From positions 434,001-498,000 of the forward strand of contig JAHREC010000013.1 of assembly GCA_020081605.1 (NCBI GenBank): a stretch of 64,000 nt of DNA, given 5' to 3'. This stretch comes from Albifimbria verrucaria (lineage: Eukaryota; Ascomycota; Sordariomycetes; Hypocreales; Stachybotryaceae). The translations under genes were made by a program, and so were the position numbers. The notes under the pieces are model-generated. The model was given only the letters and a program-made list of their open reading frames with translations, did not search any database and had not been told where the DNA came from. Below are positions 1 to 12,667 of this stretch, one piece after another (the first letter of the stretch is position 1; each line of letters starts with the position of its first letter).

Positions 1-174
1 CAACCAAGAACCACACAAACCCCCCACCCAAGCACCAAGCACCAAGCCCGAGCCCGTCCCTCCACACTTCCATTTCCGTTGGGAGCTTCTCCGCTCTCGC
101 CCATTCCTGCTGGTGCTGGTGCTGGTGCTGGCTCTTTGGTGTAGCTGTTTGCTCTTCCTCCTTCTTCTTTCGCA
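1..174 (+). other. 5' leader of the carbonic anhydrase gene
   Basis: Pyrimidine-rich, A/C-rich sequence with a short GGTGCT tandem run near 110-130. It looks like a fungal promoter/5' UTR; no reading frame is supported. Confidence 0.4.
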
Positions 175-1081
175 ATGCTTACCCTTCCACATTCCCGTGC
201 ATTCACCCTGCTCCGGCCCGCCGTTGCCAGATCCTTAGCTGCTTCTTCTGCTTCTTCTTTTCTCCCTCTTCATTAACTGCATCGCTGCCAATTGCTGCTC
301 CTGCTGCTTCCCCTCCGTCTCCAACAGCTCCAACAGCCCTCCCTTAAGAGCTTCTTCTCCTCCACCGCTTCCGCCTCCGCCTCCTCTCCCCCAAGGACCC
401 CAATTACTGGCGCACCATGGCTCAAAGGACGTCTCCAAGTATCTCCAGCAGTCTCACGACCGCCTCTTCGACAACAACCGCGCCTGGGCCGCCGAGAAGG
501 CCCAGAAGGATCCCGGCTTCTTCGCCGCCCTCGCTGAGGGCCAGAACCCTGAGTATCTCTGGATCGGCTGCAGCGACTCTCGCATCCCCGCCGAGCAGAT
601 CACCGGCCTCGAGCCCGGCGAGGCCTTCATCCACCGCAACATCGCCAACCTCGTCTGCAACACCGACCTCAATGTCATGTCCGTCATCAACTACGCCGTC
701 CGCCACCTCGGCGTCAAGCACATCGTCGTCTGCGGCCACTACGGCTGCGGCGGTGTCAAGGCCGCCATGACCCCAAGCGACCTCGGCCTGCTCAACCCCT
801 GGCTGCGTAACATCCGCGACGTCTACCGCCTGCACGAGAAGGAGCTCGACGCTATCCCCGACGAGTCCGAGCGCTACAACCGCCTCGTCGAGCTCAACGT
901 CCTCGAGCAGTGCCGCAACGTCATCAAGACCGCTGCTATCCAGCAGTCCTTTGCCAAGAACCAGTACCCTATCGTCCACGGCTGGGTCTTCAACTTCCAC
1001 GACGGCCTGCTTAAGGATCTCAAGGTCGACTTTGAGGCTGAGCTGGCCAACGTCCAGAAGATCTACAACCTGGTGGAGTAA
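175..1081 (+). CDS. Beta-class carbonic anhydrase, frame breaks near the N-terminus
   Basis: Zinc enzyme interconverting CO2 and bicarbonate. The core carries the beta-class motifs CSDSR (zinc Cys, Asp-Arg dyad, about 571-585) and HYGCGG (zinc His and Cys, about 737-754), followed by the usual helical C-terminus ending at the TAA at 1081. The frame is broken twice upstream: one C missing at 388-392 and one A missing at 424-426 would restore a run from a Ser/Ala-rich leader through PKDPNYWRTMAQKDVSKYLQ into the core. The ATG at 175 opens an Arg/Ser/Leu-rich leader that could be a mitochondrial presequence, but a stop at 274-276 interrupts it, so the true start is uncertain; the ATG at 417 would give a cytosolic form. 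Family certain from motifs; start and localisation are inference. Confidence 0.9.
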
Positions 1082-1850
1082 CCGGAAACGGGAAAACACC
1101 AGCAAGCATAGAAAAAAGAAACGAAAACAGAAAAAACCAAAGAAAAAAATAAACTGAATGAAGCGTCGGTTCGTACAGCTGTTGGCGTCACGGTGGGAGT
1201 GGAAAGGCCATGGTAGGGTAGGCAGGCAAACTGAAATGGGTTGTCTTCACTTCTCGGCGCTCCCAAGGCATAGAGAGGAAAACGGTGGGTGGTTATACGG
1301 TGTTGTCGCAGGCGTAGCAGGTTTCCGAATGCTGGATTGAATCGTGCCAAACCAGTCGTGTTACAGACGGTCCTTGTCTGTTATTATGAAATAAAAAGTA
1401 ATCAATCATTCCTCGATTACAATCGAAGCTCTCTTTACTCTGTTATTTGCTTTGTCACAGCCAATAAGCAACCCGGCGTCAATACCTTTCTTCGTCGTTT
1501 TACCACAGACCTCGCGCAATCTTGTAGATGCTTCAATCACGGCGATTTATGTTTGATTTCATGTATGGCATTGTTCCTTTATTTGCTTCTCATTCTACTT
1601 CTCTTTCCGTATCAGCCATCAATTAGAATCATAATCCCAAAATCAAGCTACCGTCTCGGTATATTCTCCTCCTCCTTCTATAATTCTTCCATCAATGACA
1701 TTATTAAAAAAAAAGGAAATCCATCTTTATGCTCAAAAGGCATTACCTCTCATCGACATTACGCGAGAAACAGTAATTGGTATCTTCTCAACATCGCAGC
1801 ATCAAACTTCTCCCTCTTTCACAGTAATAGCAATATTTTCCACTAAAAAA
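1082..1850. other. Convergent intergenic region
   Basis: Lies between the ends of the carbonic anhydrase (+) and the ENA ATPase (-). The first part is A-rich (1082-1155) and the rest pyrimidine-rich and AT-leaning, as expected for two 3' UTRs and terminators. I see no gene. Confidence 0.5.
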
Positions 1851-4800
1851 CTACACCATCTCGGTCGCAGCTTGGCCCTGAGGCACGACGCCTCCGGCGT
1901 TGCTGCGCGAAGTGCTGTACTTGGATGTCGACTCGCCCGTGTCCTTGCGGGAGAAGGAAGCCCACGTCTTGAAGCTGGACATGGACATGGTCTTGCGGAA
2001 CTTGGGCCCCTGGTCGTCGGGTCCGCCCTGGCCCCACGTGCCGCGCTGCACGGGCAGGTCCTCGAGCAGGTGGAACGTGCGCTTGATGAACTTCCACAGC
2101 TCCATGCCGGCGACGAACAGAATCGTGAAGCCAATCGACAGCGCCCACTCCCATGTAATGCCGCGGTGCTTGAAGAAGTTGGTGTTGAGGTACGGAATGT
2201 ACACGACGGGGAAGACAGACAGGGCACCGATGACGACGGACCAGAACAGGAAGCGGTTGGCGTACAGGTCCTTGAAGATGGGGAAACGGCTGTCGTCTTC
2301 GGGGTTGAGGCGGAACATGGATCGACGCAGGCTCTTGAACTCCCAGGCGGAGATCAGGATGAGCCATGTGAGCTCGGCAAATGTGGCGGCACGAGCCCTG
2401 AAGACGGCTTCGCAAGCGTCCGTGTACTTGGTGTTGCAGTCCTGGCCGAGGTTGCCGCCGTTGGCACCCCACACAATGATGCAGAAGGTGACCATGGTGC
2501 AGGCGCCCATGATGATACCGTAGACAATCATATCGACAATGATCTGGTTGGTGAATACACCTCGCTTCTTGTCCTGAGGAGGCTTGCGCATCACGTCAGG
2601 CGCGGCAGCCTCACGACCGAGACCGAAGGCGGGGAACGAGGAGGTAACCATGTTGATCCAGATAATCTGGAGTGGCGAAATGGGGAAGACGGAGAAACCA
2701 GAGTTGTCGATGAAACCGAGACCAGCAATCAGTAGAATGACTTCGCCAACGTTGGAGGTGAGCAAATGCAGGACAAACTTCTGAATGTTGTCAAACATGC
2801 GGCGACCCTCACGGATGGCAGAAACAATCGAGTTGAACTTGTCGTCGGTAAGCACAATCTTTGAGGCCGACTTGGCGACATCAGAACCGGAACCCATGGC
2901 AATACCGACATCGGCACGAGACAGCGAGGGAGCATCGTTGACACCGTCACCAGTCATGGCCATGAAGGCGCCACGGCGGCGAAGGGCTTCAATCATGCGG
3001 GTCTTGGTATCGGGCGCGCATCGGGCAATAACCAGAGGCAGTTCTTCAAGGGCGTCAATCTCGGCATCCGTCATCTTGTCGAATTCAGTGGCCTTGACAA
3101 CGATGGACTGCGCGACCTTGTCGGGCAGGACACCGAGGTTCTTAGGGATGATACCGACTTCCTTGGCAATGGCCTTGGCCGTTTCGGGGTGGTCACCAGT
3201 AAGCATGTGAACTTTGATACCGGCGTTGGAGCACTCGCCAATCGAGGGCTTGGTCTCACGTCGAGGGGATCGTAGATACCGGCAAGTCCAAGAAGAATCA
3301 GGTCCTGCTCAACAGTGCCACGGAGCTTCTCATCTTCCTTGGCAGATGAGGACTGCTTGGCGGTGAAGCGGCCATCCCAGGGTCGGTAAGCAACAGCCAG
3401 GACACGCTGACCCTGAGAGGCGAGCTCGTTCATCTGCTGAAGGATGCTTTCCTTCAGTTCATCGGTCATGGGCTGCTGACCAGCGCCAGTGCCAGCGTAT
3501 GCGCACAGATCAAGGATACGTTCAACGGCACCTTTGGTGAAGACCATGCTCTTCTCAGTCTCGATGATGGACCCGCTCTCGCCCTTGGGGGCGTCGTAGA
3601 TGACAGACATGCGCTTGATGGAGGAATCGAAGGGGAATTCGGCAAGCTGCTTCCAGCCGTTGGTCTCGAGAGACTTCTTGCCGTAGTTGAAGCGATGGGC
3701 AAAGACCTGCAGGGCAATCTCGGTAGGTTCACCGGTAGTCTGCCACTTTTCTTCCTCATTATCATATCGAACAGTGGCCAAGTTGCAGAGGGCGGCAGAA
3801 AGCAGGAACGCTCGGAGCTCGTCAATCATCTCACATTCCTGCTCAGGAACGGGAGCCTTCTTCTCAGGTGGGTTGAGCTTCTCGTCAGGTACGTCGAATT
3901 TGAGAACGGCAGCACTACGCTCACGGTCGTAGTCGCGCTTGGGCGCTTCCTTCTCAGGCTCGGTAGCAACAGTCTTGCTCTCAGAGTATGTAACCCGGCC
4001 CTTGGTGGGGTCGTTGGGGCTCTGCGACTCGCGGACGGTGTAGAGGTGGGAGGCGGGAATCAAGCATTGCGAACAATCATGGCGCCCTCAGTGAGGGTAC
4101 CAGTCTTGTCGGAGCAAATGTTGGTAACACCACCCAGAGCTTCGAGAGCGGAAAGATCACGGACGACGACGTTGGCCTTGCGCATAACGGTAACGGCAAC
4201 AACCATTGTGATGGTGAGGACCCTAGAGCATTGTTAGATATGGAGAATTGCACCAAAAGTCGGGGCGACTTACGCAACGAGAGACTCGGGAATAATGGCA
4301 ATACCCAGAGAGGTAGCATAAATGATGACTTCGTGTCGGAGATCGAAGTGGTTAACAGCAAACACAATGATGGCGAGGATAATAGCACAACCGAACAGAA
4401 CATAGGCAAGGGCAGAGAGCTTCCTCTGGAGAGGAGTACCCTCAGTCAGGCCCAGGAACTTGCCAATAATGTCGTAGATACGCTTAGAAAGACCAACAAC
4501 GGGCTGGCGCTTGCCATACTTCTTCCAGTTCATGGATCGGCCGGCCTTGCGCTGCTTCTTGGAGGTGGAGGCAGCAATCTTGCCGACCTCGGTGTTCATT
4601 CCGGTGGCGGTGACAATACCACGACCACGGCCCTTTCGGACGACAGTGGTGGCATAGGCCATGTTGACACGGTCACCGATACCAAGTTCCTCCTCGCTGG
4701 TGACGGGCTTCTCACCCTCTCCAGTGAGGTTGTTCTCGGTGACCTTCTCGACGGGGATCGACTCGCCGGTCAGCTGACCTTCCTCGCAGGCGAGGTTCAT

Positions 4801-5435
4801 GGCTTCGAAGAGACGGAGATCGGCAGGGACGGTGTCACCCGTCTTCAGCAGAACAATGTCTCCGGGGACGACTTCGGGGCTGGAATTGTCATATTAGCAA
4901 TTATAAAACAATAAAAAAGCGGATTGAGTAGTGAGCTTACTTGGAGATAACCTGGGTCTTGCCATCTCGAAGAACCATGGCACTGGGGATGAGAGAGCGC
5001 GAAGCGCATCCATGCGCTTCTCAGCGCGGTACTCTTGCCAGAAACCAATGGTCACGTTAAGCAGAATGACAAAGACAAGAACACCACCTTCGATGTAGTC
5101 CTTGATACCGAAACTAAGGGCCATGGCAAATGCCAACACCTAATGGGCAGATGAGTTAGCGCAAGGTGTCGCGTAAAAACTGGCTTACACAAAAGCTCCC
5201 GTGGGGTGAGTTGGGGGTGGCAGGCGCAAACTTACAATAATCATGGCATTGAGAACCTGTTTCGTTAAGATCTTGTACCAGGCCACGCCCTCGCCGACAT
5301 CGAGCTCATTTTTGGGGTATTTCTGTTGAGCCTGGCTCACCTGCTGTGAGGTGAGACCCTTATCGATGTCGGTTCCGAGAGCCTGGGCGGTCTCCTCAAT
5401 GGTGAGGAGGAACGGGTGCTTGGGAACTCAGCCAT
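1851..5435 (-). CDS. ENA-type P-type ATPase (Na+/Li+ exporting, class IID), four exons
   Basis: Plasma-membrane cation pump that exports Na+, Li+ or K+ using ATP. Visible elements: N-terminus MAEFP then [19 protein letters not shown] actuator motif (about 4760); TM4 [14 protein letters not shown]; phosphorylation site SDKTGTLT (about 4090-4110); nucleotide-binding [24 protein letters not shown] and [11 protein letters not shown] in the P domain; then six C-terminal membrane segments ending at 1851. The PES in TM4 and the N-terminal pattern fit fungal ENA pumps better than SERCA. Introns with good GT-AG borders are 5140-5235, 4880-4940 and 4223-4273. Four single-base deletions break the frame, at 5422-5424, 4985-4988, about 4061 and 3265-3268; restoring one C, C, G and C (coding strand) gives uninterrupted conserved sequence. 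Expected length is about 1,070-1,100 residues, as in the family. Confidence 0.92.
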
Positions 5436-8110
5436 TGTCGCTGGAGGGCAGGACGCTGCTGCTGCGCTGGTGCTCGTGGAGTCGCGGCGCAATGAGCTTT
5501 GTGGTCGTGAGTTCTTCATGAACGGTCGATGTGAGGTCGTGGAGTTGAGCCTTGCGAAGGCTTCGGCGATGGAGTCTGGGCCGGGTTCGGTGTTGATCGA
5601 CCCTTTATTGTTGCTAGGCCTCAGAAGCAATCTTGGGATTGTCCAGAGGATCTACAATTGACTAAATGAAGGGTACCACGAAAGACCCTTTCCTGATGGG
5701 GATGAAGAAAGGAAAAAGAACAAACAAAGTTTGAGGACAAGATTGCGGGGACAGGGTTTATATAAGTCTTCAAGCCGGCACGGCAAGCATTGTCACAAAG
5801 CATCCAGGGCCGGTTACTAGTGCCCTTGCCATTCTGTCGTATTCCATCCTTTTTCCTCTGATGGAAGCGCCGTCATCATCCTACATGGGCATTGGGAAGC
5901 AAAACCAGGCATGTGTGTCTATCTGCCTTCCCCACTTCAAGTGATGGGTCCCCGCGGGTTGGTGTGGCCTTGGCAAATTGGGGCAGGCTTGGCACAAGTA
6001 TCAAAGGGCCTGACGAGTGAGAAGGCTGCGCTCTGCTCGTCTTGGCATGTTGAGGAGTGGTGCGGTCGATATTGCCTTGGCGGGTCTTCGGGGGACCATG
6101 TGGACTTAGTGAGCGTGACGTAGAGATAACAACGGGGATCTGGGGATGGCAACGATCCAGCCGACGCCGGGGACTTCGCCGTCAGGCCACTACGGCAGTG
6201 GATGGCGAGACGGACCTTCCATCGTGAAGAAGGGGCGCATGTCTCGCAATGACCGAGCCGTCGGGCTGCTGTGTCTGATGGGTTAGGTTTGTCGATTTTG
6301 CTGCGATCCCTTGCGTTCTGGAATCCAAGCATTGCATCACCCCTCCGGCAGGAAGCTGCAAAGGGAAATTTTTTCCTGCGGGCAGAAAAGGCTCTGCAGT
6401 CGCAGTGCAGTGATAGGACGCCATAGTGTTACACTTTCAGCGACAGGGGTGTGTCAGTCTCCAAGGGCCCCTTGAGCGCTGGCGGTCGACCCTTGCTTGG
6501 TGATGTTTAGGCGTGGGATCGCCTGGGTTAGGGTAGCAACGCGATGCCTGTTGGTGCAATCACCAAGGCGGAGACACCATCAGACATGGGGCGTGGAGTG
6601 GCGTGCAGAGCAGTGCCAGTTACGCGCTTTAGGTTCAGCGAAAAGCTTCTGTTGGTGTTGTCGAGTTGCAGCCATGACGTGCTGAGCGAGTGTTCGAGTC
6701 ATTGGAGGATGGTGGATGGGCAGTCTTGGCATGTCTAGACGGACGCTAGACCGTCAACTGATCAATGTCCATGATGGTGGTTCGCTTAGAGTTGAGCCTA
6801 GGTGGACTTGTGAGGCTCTGCTGATGCTGGGGCAAAGGCAGGCCTCAGCCCTTAGATAACAGCAAAAGCCAAACTCGGCTTGCCTCGTCCGACACAGTCT
6901 GCCGTCGCCGCGAAGAACCACAGTACGGCCAGCAGCATCGCCAGCAACGACATCATGGCGAGCTGCCGCCGGTCGCACCGTCGCCATTGCGCCATTCTTG
7001 GCAGTTCCCATCGTCGCCAAGACGCTGACCATGGACGGTGCAACACAACCATTGTTTTCGACAGCATTGAGAGCCGCCAAGAGACGCTTCCTCTTGGCGA
7101 CGCGCGTCCTACTGGCCAACGAGCGTCGAGGAATCTGAAAAGGCTGCGTCGCCAAGCATCGAGGCCGGAGGTACCGATACCGCCCACGTCGGAGCCCCGC
7201 GTACCCTCCCTTGCCTCTCATCCCATGCGAGGGCTTAGGTAATTGCTTCCGGTTAAGGTTATTTCTTGCCTGCTTGGTCTCAGGCCATGGCCGGCCCCAG
7301 GCTGAGTGGGCCAGCCAACCTTACCCACGATGGTGGAACGGACCATCAGCCACTAGGCCAGATCTAGGCGGTCGCGATTGGACGTCTCTGCCCGTACAGT
7401 ACTGTACAGAGGGCTCTGGACAGATTACTAGGTGATCCCTTGGCCAGATCCAATGTGCCCATGGCCGTGCCTCCGATTGGGCGACTGAGCCGGTCAAGAG
7501 ATCTGAGGCCACTGTTCAAGCTTCTGGAAGGCAAAGTGGTCGAGAGGCCACGGACGCCAAGGCCGACGATGCAGAGTTCTGTTGTTCGTAGCGCGTCCAT
7601 GACTCACATGAAATGGCACCTCGTGGCAGCGTGGCGGCAGTGCACGCCACTGGTCGTAGAGATGCATTATCACACATTTCACGCGTAGAGTTTCCCATCG
7701 CAGTCGATGGTACAGATGATTACTGCGGTGCATTACAGTGTGCCGCCTGCAGCATGTGGTGTCACGTGGCGAAAGTCAGCTGACTCGCTGCTCCGCTCTG
7801 TATCGCCTACTCTGTACAAACCTAGCAGACCCACCAACCAGGGCCACCAACCAGAACCACCAACTGAGCCAACCTCAGCCTTGGCAGAGGCTTTGCTCGC
7901 TCAGCGTGCATAGTAACTGTACGGTGCAGCTCTAGCTCGAGCTCTCAGGCCTGAGCTCCAGTTTTCCCTCTTCTACCCGTTGCCTTCTGCATGCCGGCAA
8001 GCACACGATTGCTTGCGACCAAAAGCTTGTCGCCGAGAGTTTACTCGCGAAACATTGGCACGCCTGAGACCTGCGCTATCATCTTGCCAAGCAGGGACCG
8101 AGATGAGATG

Positions 8111-8133
8111 TGAGAGTGTGAGAGTGTGAGAGT
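8111..8133. repeat. Short tandem repeat, TGAGAGTG unit
   Basis: Nearly three copies of the 8-bp unit TGAGAGTG inside the gene-poor region. Seen directly; no function implied. Confidence 0.8.
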
Positions 8134-9584
8134 TTCTAGCCTGCCGGCCAAGCCTCCTCGTATGTTTTCGATCCAAACCTCCGGTCCCTTAGCCACGGCT
8201 AATACACGTCTGGAAAGTCCTCCCGGCACAGGCCGCACCGTCGCTCCCACCATTGGTTCGGCCTAGTTGTCCCTTCAAGGTGCTCTCGCTCGGCTCAATC
8301 ACGGATTCCAACGGTTGTGGGAAGAGGCCCCTTGTTACCGCGGGTAGATCTTGGCAGACCGGGGTCCCTGGAGCCGGCCAGATTCCAAGACTGCCAGGTG
8401 ACGGAACCTGACCGTAAGGGTACCAAGGTCGCTCTACATCAGCCAGGTAAGATTTGCAGTGGGACAAGGCCGACCCAGTCGAGGTAACGCCCAGCCTCGT
8501 TTGATGTCGGTACTGTGCAATGACGCAAAAACGGCAGACACGATACCTGGATCATGGACCCTCGAGCGAGATCTGGACTGCCACCAATTGGCCTTCTGGC
8601 TATTTCCAGCACTCCGGGGAATATTTGCCAGGTCGTGATCCCGTCTTGGGATCTGGGCACGCTAACATGCCATGCTTTTTGCCGCCCCGTTATCACATGC
8701 AGTCACTGTAGTGCTTCCCATGTTGCTGCGTAGATTACCGTGATGCACAAGCCTTTCTGGCCAAGTCGGCAAGCTGCTACTGTACACAAGGGCTGATCCC
8801 CATGCGCTGAGAAGAGGGGTTGGATCGACACTAGGTCGACGCTGCCAATCTGCATACACGGATAGCGAATTCTGCATGAAGCCATCAATTGTCGGCAACG
8901 ATCTGACCAAGCCTTTGTTTTTTCCCCATTTGTCCGTTATCAGGTTGTGTGCGGTTATGGCGGTTCGCACAAATCTAGGTAGCTCAACTCAGATGGGCGT
9001 CCACCATACTTGGCGTGCGAGACCAGATCGACGTCAGATATCAGGTGCAATCGATGAACGTCACTCTTCTGGATCTTGGTCTGGGTATGATGAGCTCACC
9101 CACCAAGGGTATCTAGCTATCTCATCAAAATTTTTCTCGTGGGCCTCGCTTGTTGCGGTGAACGCACTTCTCCACTGACCTCGATCAATGCCGTAGTTTG
9201 TGCTTGGCACTCTTGGGCTTGCACAATGCGCTCAGGATCAGAAGCCTGTGCCGTGACATCATGCTGTTCTAGGGGTCCCATGATCCGCTCCCGACTACCG
9301 AAAACATTTCTGAAGAACCGGAGGCTGGAAGCATGGAATATTTATGTTTCAAGATATCAGGATGAGATATCGAGGGTTGTTATGTCAAGGTACATCATAG
9401 CTGGACTTGCAATAGCCAAGCCTCTTGGCAAGAGGACGATTTGTGAAAACATTTAAAACAGAGGACCATCCACTTATCACGTATGTCCTGTCCCTTATTA
9501 AACATTTGAGTCGGGCCACGATCATGAGACGGTGGGTGGCCTCAGACGAGTCGGGCATCCTCGAGTACCATTTCCTGATATGGC

Positions 9585-9860
9585 CTATCCCATTATTATA
9601 CTGTTACCTTTTTCTTTCTCTTCAGGAGTCTTGTGTTTGATGTTCGTATAATTAAGCAAAGCGAAAGAATGAGAAAAGAGCACGAAGTACTCAAGCAGAA
9701 GTAAGAAAGATACCCAGGGTAGCTTCTGCTTTACTTCTTTAATAAGAGGATAATTAATTTTAGGCTTATGCATCTTATCAACGACTAATTGAAGGTCTTT
9801 TTATAAGACTATTAATCGGAGGTTAATGTATCTGATAATATACTCTTGATATTTTTAATC
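9585..9860. other. AT-rich patch, possible RIP-degraded relic
   Basis: Base composition drops sharply to AT-rich, TA/AT-dense sequence with many stops in every frame, unlike the flanks. This is how RIP-mutated repeats look in Pezizomycotina. No transposon protein can be recognised, so the origin is inference. Confidence 0.35.
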
Positions 9861-10596
9861 TGCTGCCTGCTTGAGCCCTGACCACTGTGATGATATTCCT
9901 GACCCAGTCGCCTTGAGCCCTGACGATGCGGAATATGCTGATAAACCTAATTTCTAGGGCCTTGGTGACGGCTGCCTCGATCCTTAATAATCGTGATATC
10001 GAGCGTAACGAGGCCGGCTCGATGCAATCGCCGCCGGAGGCATTTGCCAGGGGCCCTGGATGTTGCCATTGCCATTGCCTTTGACATACCCTAGAGCGCA
10101 CCCGGCTTTCCGTTTTGCTTACCCCTACGAGAAGGGCTCACGTTCCCGTAATGACTACTTAGTTCTAACGGCTCAGATACGCTAAAGGCCAAAATAAGTG
10201 TACCTCTGTTCAAGGTCAGATGACAATTTGTACTTCGCCTCAATGCATCTCTCAAAGATTAGGGAGTTGTGCAAGCCTTCACTTGTGCAATAGCCCATGA
10301 CACTTCCTATCGTATACCACTAAGTGAGTATGGTCAACTAAGATAACACCTTTTCTAAACACTGCGAATGAGATTGCTGCGATTCTGAATATTTTGTTGG
10401 TCCAACGTGTCTGGGGCGCAGGCATCGGTAACCCAATCTGGCATTACTGAGCGCTGCATGCCTGGCAGGGCAGCCTTAGCCTCAGCCGTATAGCTTTCAG
10501 TGACATATATAAGGAACGAAGAAATTGTGATTCCCTACATCGTAAATCATCCAGACAGATCCTGCACATTAGCAAGTCCAGTCTACCGTCGTCACA

Positions 10597-11187
10597 ATGT
10601 CGCGCATCTACGAGATCGCTCACCCTCATCTTCCCGATCCTACAGCGTCTCCGACGTGAACCACGTTGTCTCATTCCACGCAGTTGTCTCAGAGCTCAGC
10701 CACCGCAAGCCGGCGCTCACCCTCCGGCGCGGCCCCTGGCTCGGAAGCCCCGTCGCCGCCGTCTGCCACATGCCCGCGCTCAGCCGGGATTTCAAGATTG
10801 GCCTTGGCGACCCGGCCGATGCCGCCGCCGTGCGTTGGGAGGACATGCAGGCGCTCAACAGGTGTAGTACTGCGTACGGCCTGCCCGCGGGAGTGGCCTT
10901 GGCAGACAAGGCGGGTCAGCAGGGCTGCGTGTGGAAGCACACCAGGAGTGTCATGGTGGATGGGGAACCGGGCTCGGCGGCGTTCAGGGCCCAGGGTGGA
11001 AGCTCGTCGACGCCGATGGCCGCGTCGTCGCTGTGTTCACGGGAGCCAAGGCATTTGCGTTGGGGAGTATGAGACGATGTGGAGCGCTGCAGGTGAACGT
11101 AGATTGGGGGAGGACTTTGAAGCGCTAGTTGTGGTTACGTGCTTGGCATTATATGAGAAGGAGAGGAGAGATGTCACGGGTTCGTAG
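10597..11187 (+). CDS. Conserved fungal protein of unknown function (LURP-one/tubby-like pattern)
   Basis: Starts at ATG 10597 (MSRIYEIAHPHLP). After one missing C at 10633-10635 it continues RSYSVSDVNHVVSFHAV...GPWLGSPVAAVCHMPALSRDFKIGLGDP...VRWEDM, then an FVWK-like CVWKHTRS segment, PGWKLVDADGRVVAVFT, GALQVNVDWG and EDFEALVVVTCLALYEKERRD. The order of short beta strands, with a WK...VVAVF strand and a final helix, resembles small widespread fungal proteins that may share the LURP-one/tubby-like barrel fold; this is recalled similarity. Further single-G deletions at 10987-10989 and 11106-11110 break the frame. About 195 residues if intact. No signal peptide. Function unknown. Confidence 0.7.
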
Positions 11188-11629
11188 GAGGGCTGACTGT
11201 TGCCGGACGTTTGGGTTTGAATGAGAGGGTGAGCATAGCGTTGGTGATTTGGATTAAGCAGAGGCGGGCATAGCGGTTTCATTTGGTGATTTGCGTTCAT
11301 ATAAATGTGTTTTGACCAGTTCCTGTGCATGATGTGAAGTGAAATGATAACGAGTAGGGAAAAGATGATATGAGAATAACCGCAATAGATTGCTAGTTTC
11401 TTTGTGTTCCTGGCCAGTCTACCGAGGTGTGCCCTATTAGAAGCTCATATTGCTCAGATGGTTCCCATGAACATATATACAGCAATGTTTTTCATATCCC
11501 TGGTCATCAAAAGCAACCATGTCTGGGTATGAACCAACCCAGATCCTATAACGCCAGATACGCCGCTCCTATATTTCCTTCTCTCTTGCTGCGTCATTAC
11601 TGTTACCATTTTCTCAGCAACCTGGTCAC

Positions 11630-12667
11630 CTAAACCAGGGCCAGCATCAGCGCGCCGGCCACGCCAATGGCCATGACGGTCGTCTTGGACGCCATCAGCT
11701 GGGCCGGGGCGGCGGAGTCCTTGTTGCCGGTGCCGCTCTTGGGATCGACACCGGTGGAGCCGAAACCCAGGTACCAGGAGCCAATGTCGGTCAGGTCACC
11801 GTCGTTGTTGAGGAAAACGGCGTTGGGGCCGACGTTGGACGTCTCGGAGCGGAAGGCGCCGAAGTAGGTGTAGCGGCCGATGTAGTCGGTCTTGTCGAAG
11901 AAGTCGGAGGTCTGGTTGTAAAACTCCTGGGACGGGCCGATCTCTTGGTGGGCGAAAGCGTACTCGGTGATCCAGATTTCGGCCTTGGGCCACCTGGGAG
12001 AGGGAGGGTTAGCAGATGCAACAGGGCAAAACTGGACCGGGGTGGGCCTACTCCTTGCGACGCTCGGCGATGTGGCTCTGCAGACCGCCGAAGTTGTCGT
12101 ACCAGTGCACGGGCAAAAAGTCCCAGGTGCAGTTCTTCTTCTTGCCGCCTTCACTAAGGATGGCGGAGCAGTTGCCGAGGAAGTCCTTGAGCCAGACGAA
12201 GCCAGAGGGGCGCCAGTGCAGGCGGGCAGGCCCAGCTTGACACCCATCTCGGCGAGGGGATGGATGTTGGCGACCCAGGCGCGGGCGGCGATCTTGGGGT
12301 CGACGCCGCTGCCACCGTTGGCGCTCATGTCAGGCTCGTTGAAACCGAGGACGTGCTTGATGGCGGTGCCCTGGTCCATGAGGTCGCGGATGGTGTTGAG
12401 GAAGGTGGTGTCCTCGGGGTTGTCGGCGTTGACGCCCCACATCATGGGGATGAACTCGAACTCCTCCTGGCTGTAGTCGGCAAAGGCGGGCGAGGGTCGT
12501 TCTTGGTAGTTGTAGTACCAGGTCAGGTCGCTGCCCTCCTGGACCCAGATGGAGTTGTCCTCGACGTGGGTGGCATTGGGGACGAAGCAGAGGCCGCGCT
12601 TATCGGAGCGGGTGGCGGCGGCGGCCAATCCGGCGAGGCCAAGGGCGAGGACGGAGAAGCGAGACAT
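11630..12667 (-). CDS. GH128/Asl1-like glycoside hydrolase, secreted and probably GPI-anchored
   Basis: Predicted cell-wall beta-1,3-glucan-active enzyme. An N-terminal signal peptide (MSRFSVLALGLAGLAAAATR) is followed by KRGLCFVPN, MMWGVN, the acid/base motif GFNEPDMS, and the nucleophile motif WITEYAF, matching the two catalytic glutamates of GH128. The C-terminus ends in a small-residue segment after GNKDSAAPAQL and a hydrophobic tail (VMAIGVAGALMLALV), typical of GPI addition. One C is missing at 12207-12210: restoring it gives SGFVWLKDFLGNCSAILSEG and LPVHWYDNFGGLQSHIAERRKE, which the present frame garbles. A short intron of about 55 nt (GTAGGC...CAG, about 11996-12050) joins RRKE to WPKAEIW. 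Confidence in family is high; exact substrate is inferred. Confidence 0.88.
   Translation of the reverse strand: MSRFSVLALGLAGLAAAATRSDKRGLCFVPNATHVEDNSIWVQEGSDLTWYYNYQERPSPAFADYSQEEFEFIPMMWGVNADNPEDTTFLNTIRDLMDQGTAIKHVLGFNEPDMSANGGSGVDPKIAARAWVANIHPLAEMGVKLGLPACTGAPLASSGSRTSSATAPPSLVKAARRRTAPGTFCPCTGTTTSAVCRATSPSVARSRPTPVQFCPVASANPPSPRWPKAEIWITEYAFAHQEIGPSQEFYNQTSDFFDKTDYIGRYTYFGAFRSETSNVGPNAVFLNNDGDLTDIGSWYLGFGSTGVDPKSGTGNKDSAAPAQLMASKTTVMAIGVAGALMLALV

Larger units (their letters stand above)
5436..10596. other. 5.1-kb gene-poor region
   Basis: The first 400 bases are the ENA ATPase promoter. After that no frame shows a recognisable domain or consistent coding pattern. Overlapping minus-strand frames at 6754-7221 contain a hydrophobic stretch but no family signature. 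The region includes an 8-bp tandem repeat (8111-8133) and an AT-rich patch (9585-9860). It may hold non-coding transcripts or decayed sequence; I cannot support a gene. Confidence 0.5.

Noticed and set aside
422..1105. Long minus-strand frame of 227 codons opposite the carbonic anhydrase
   Set aside because: Mirror frame of GC-rich codons in the real gene; low complexity (Val, Asp, Leu), no domain.
1695..2735. Plus-strand frame of 346 codons over the ATPase 3' end
   Set aside because: Antisense shadow of the ENA gene, whose motifs are unambiguous on the minus strand.
6754..7221. Minus-strand frame of 155 codons with a hydrophobic stretch in an overlapping frame
   Set aside because: Arg/Ala-rich, no family signature, no plausible splice or start context; not supportable as a gene.
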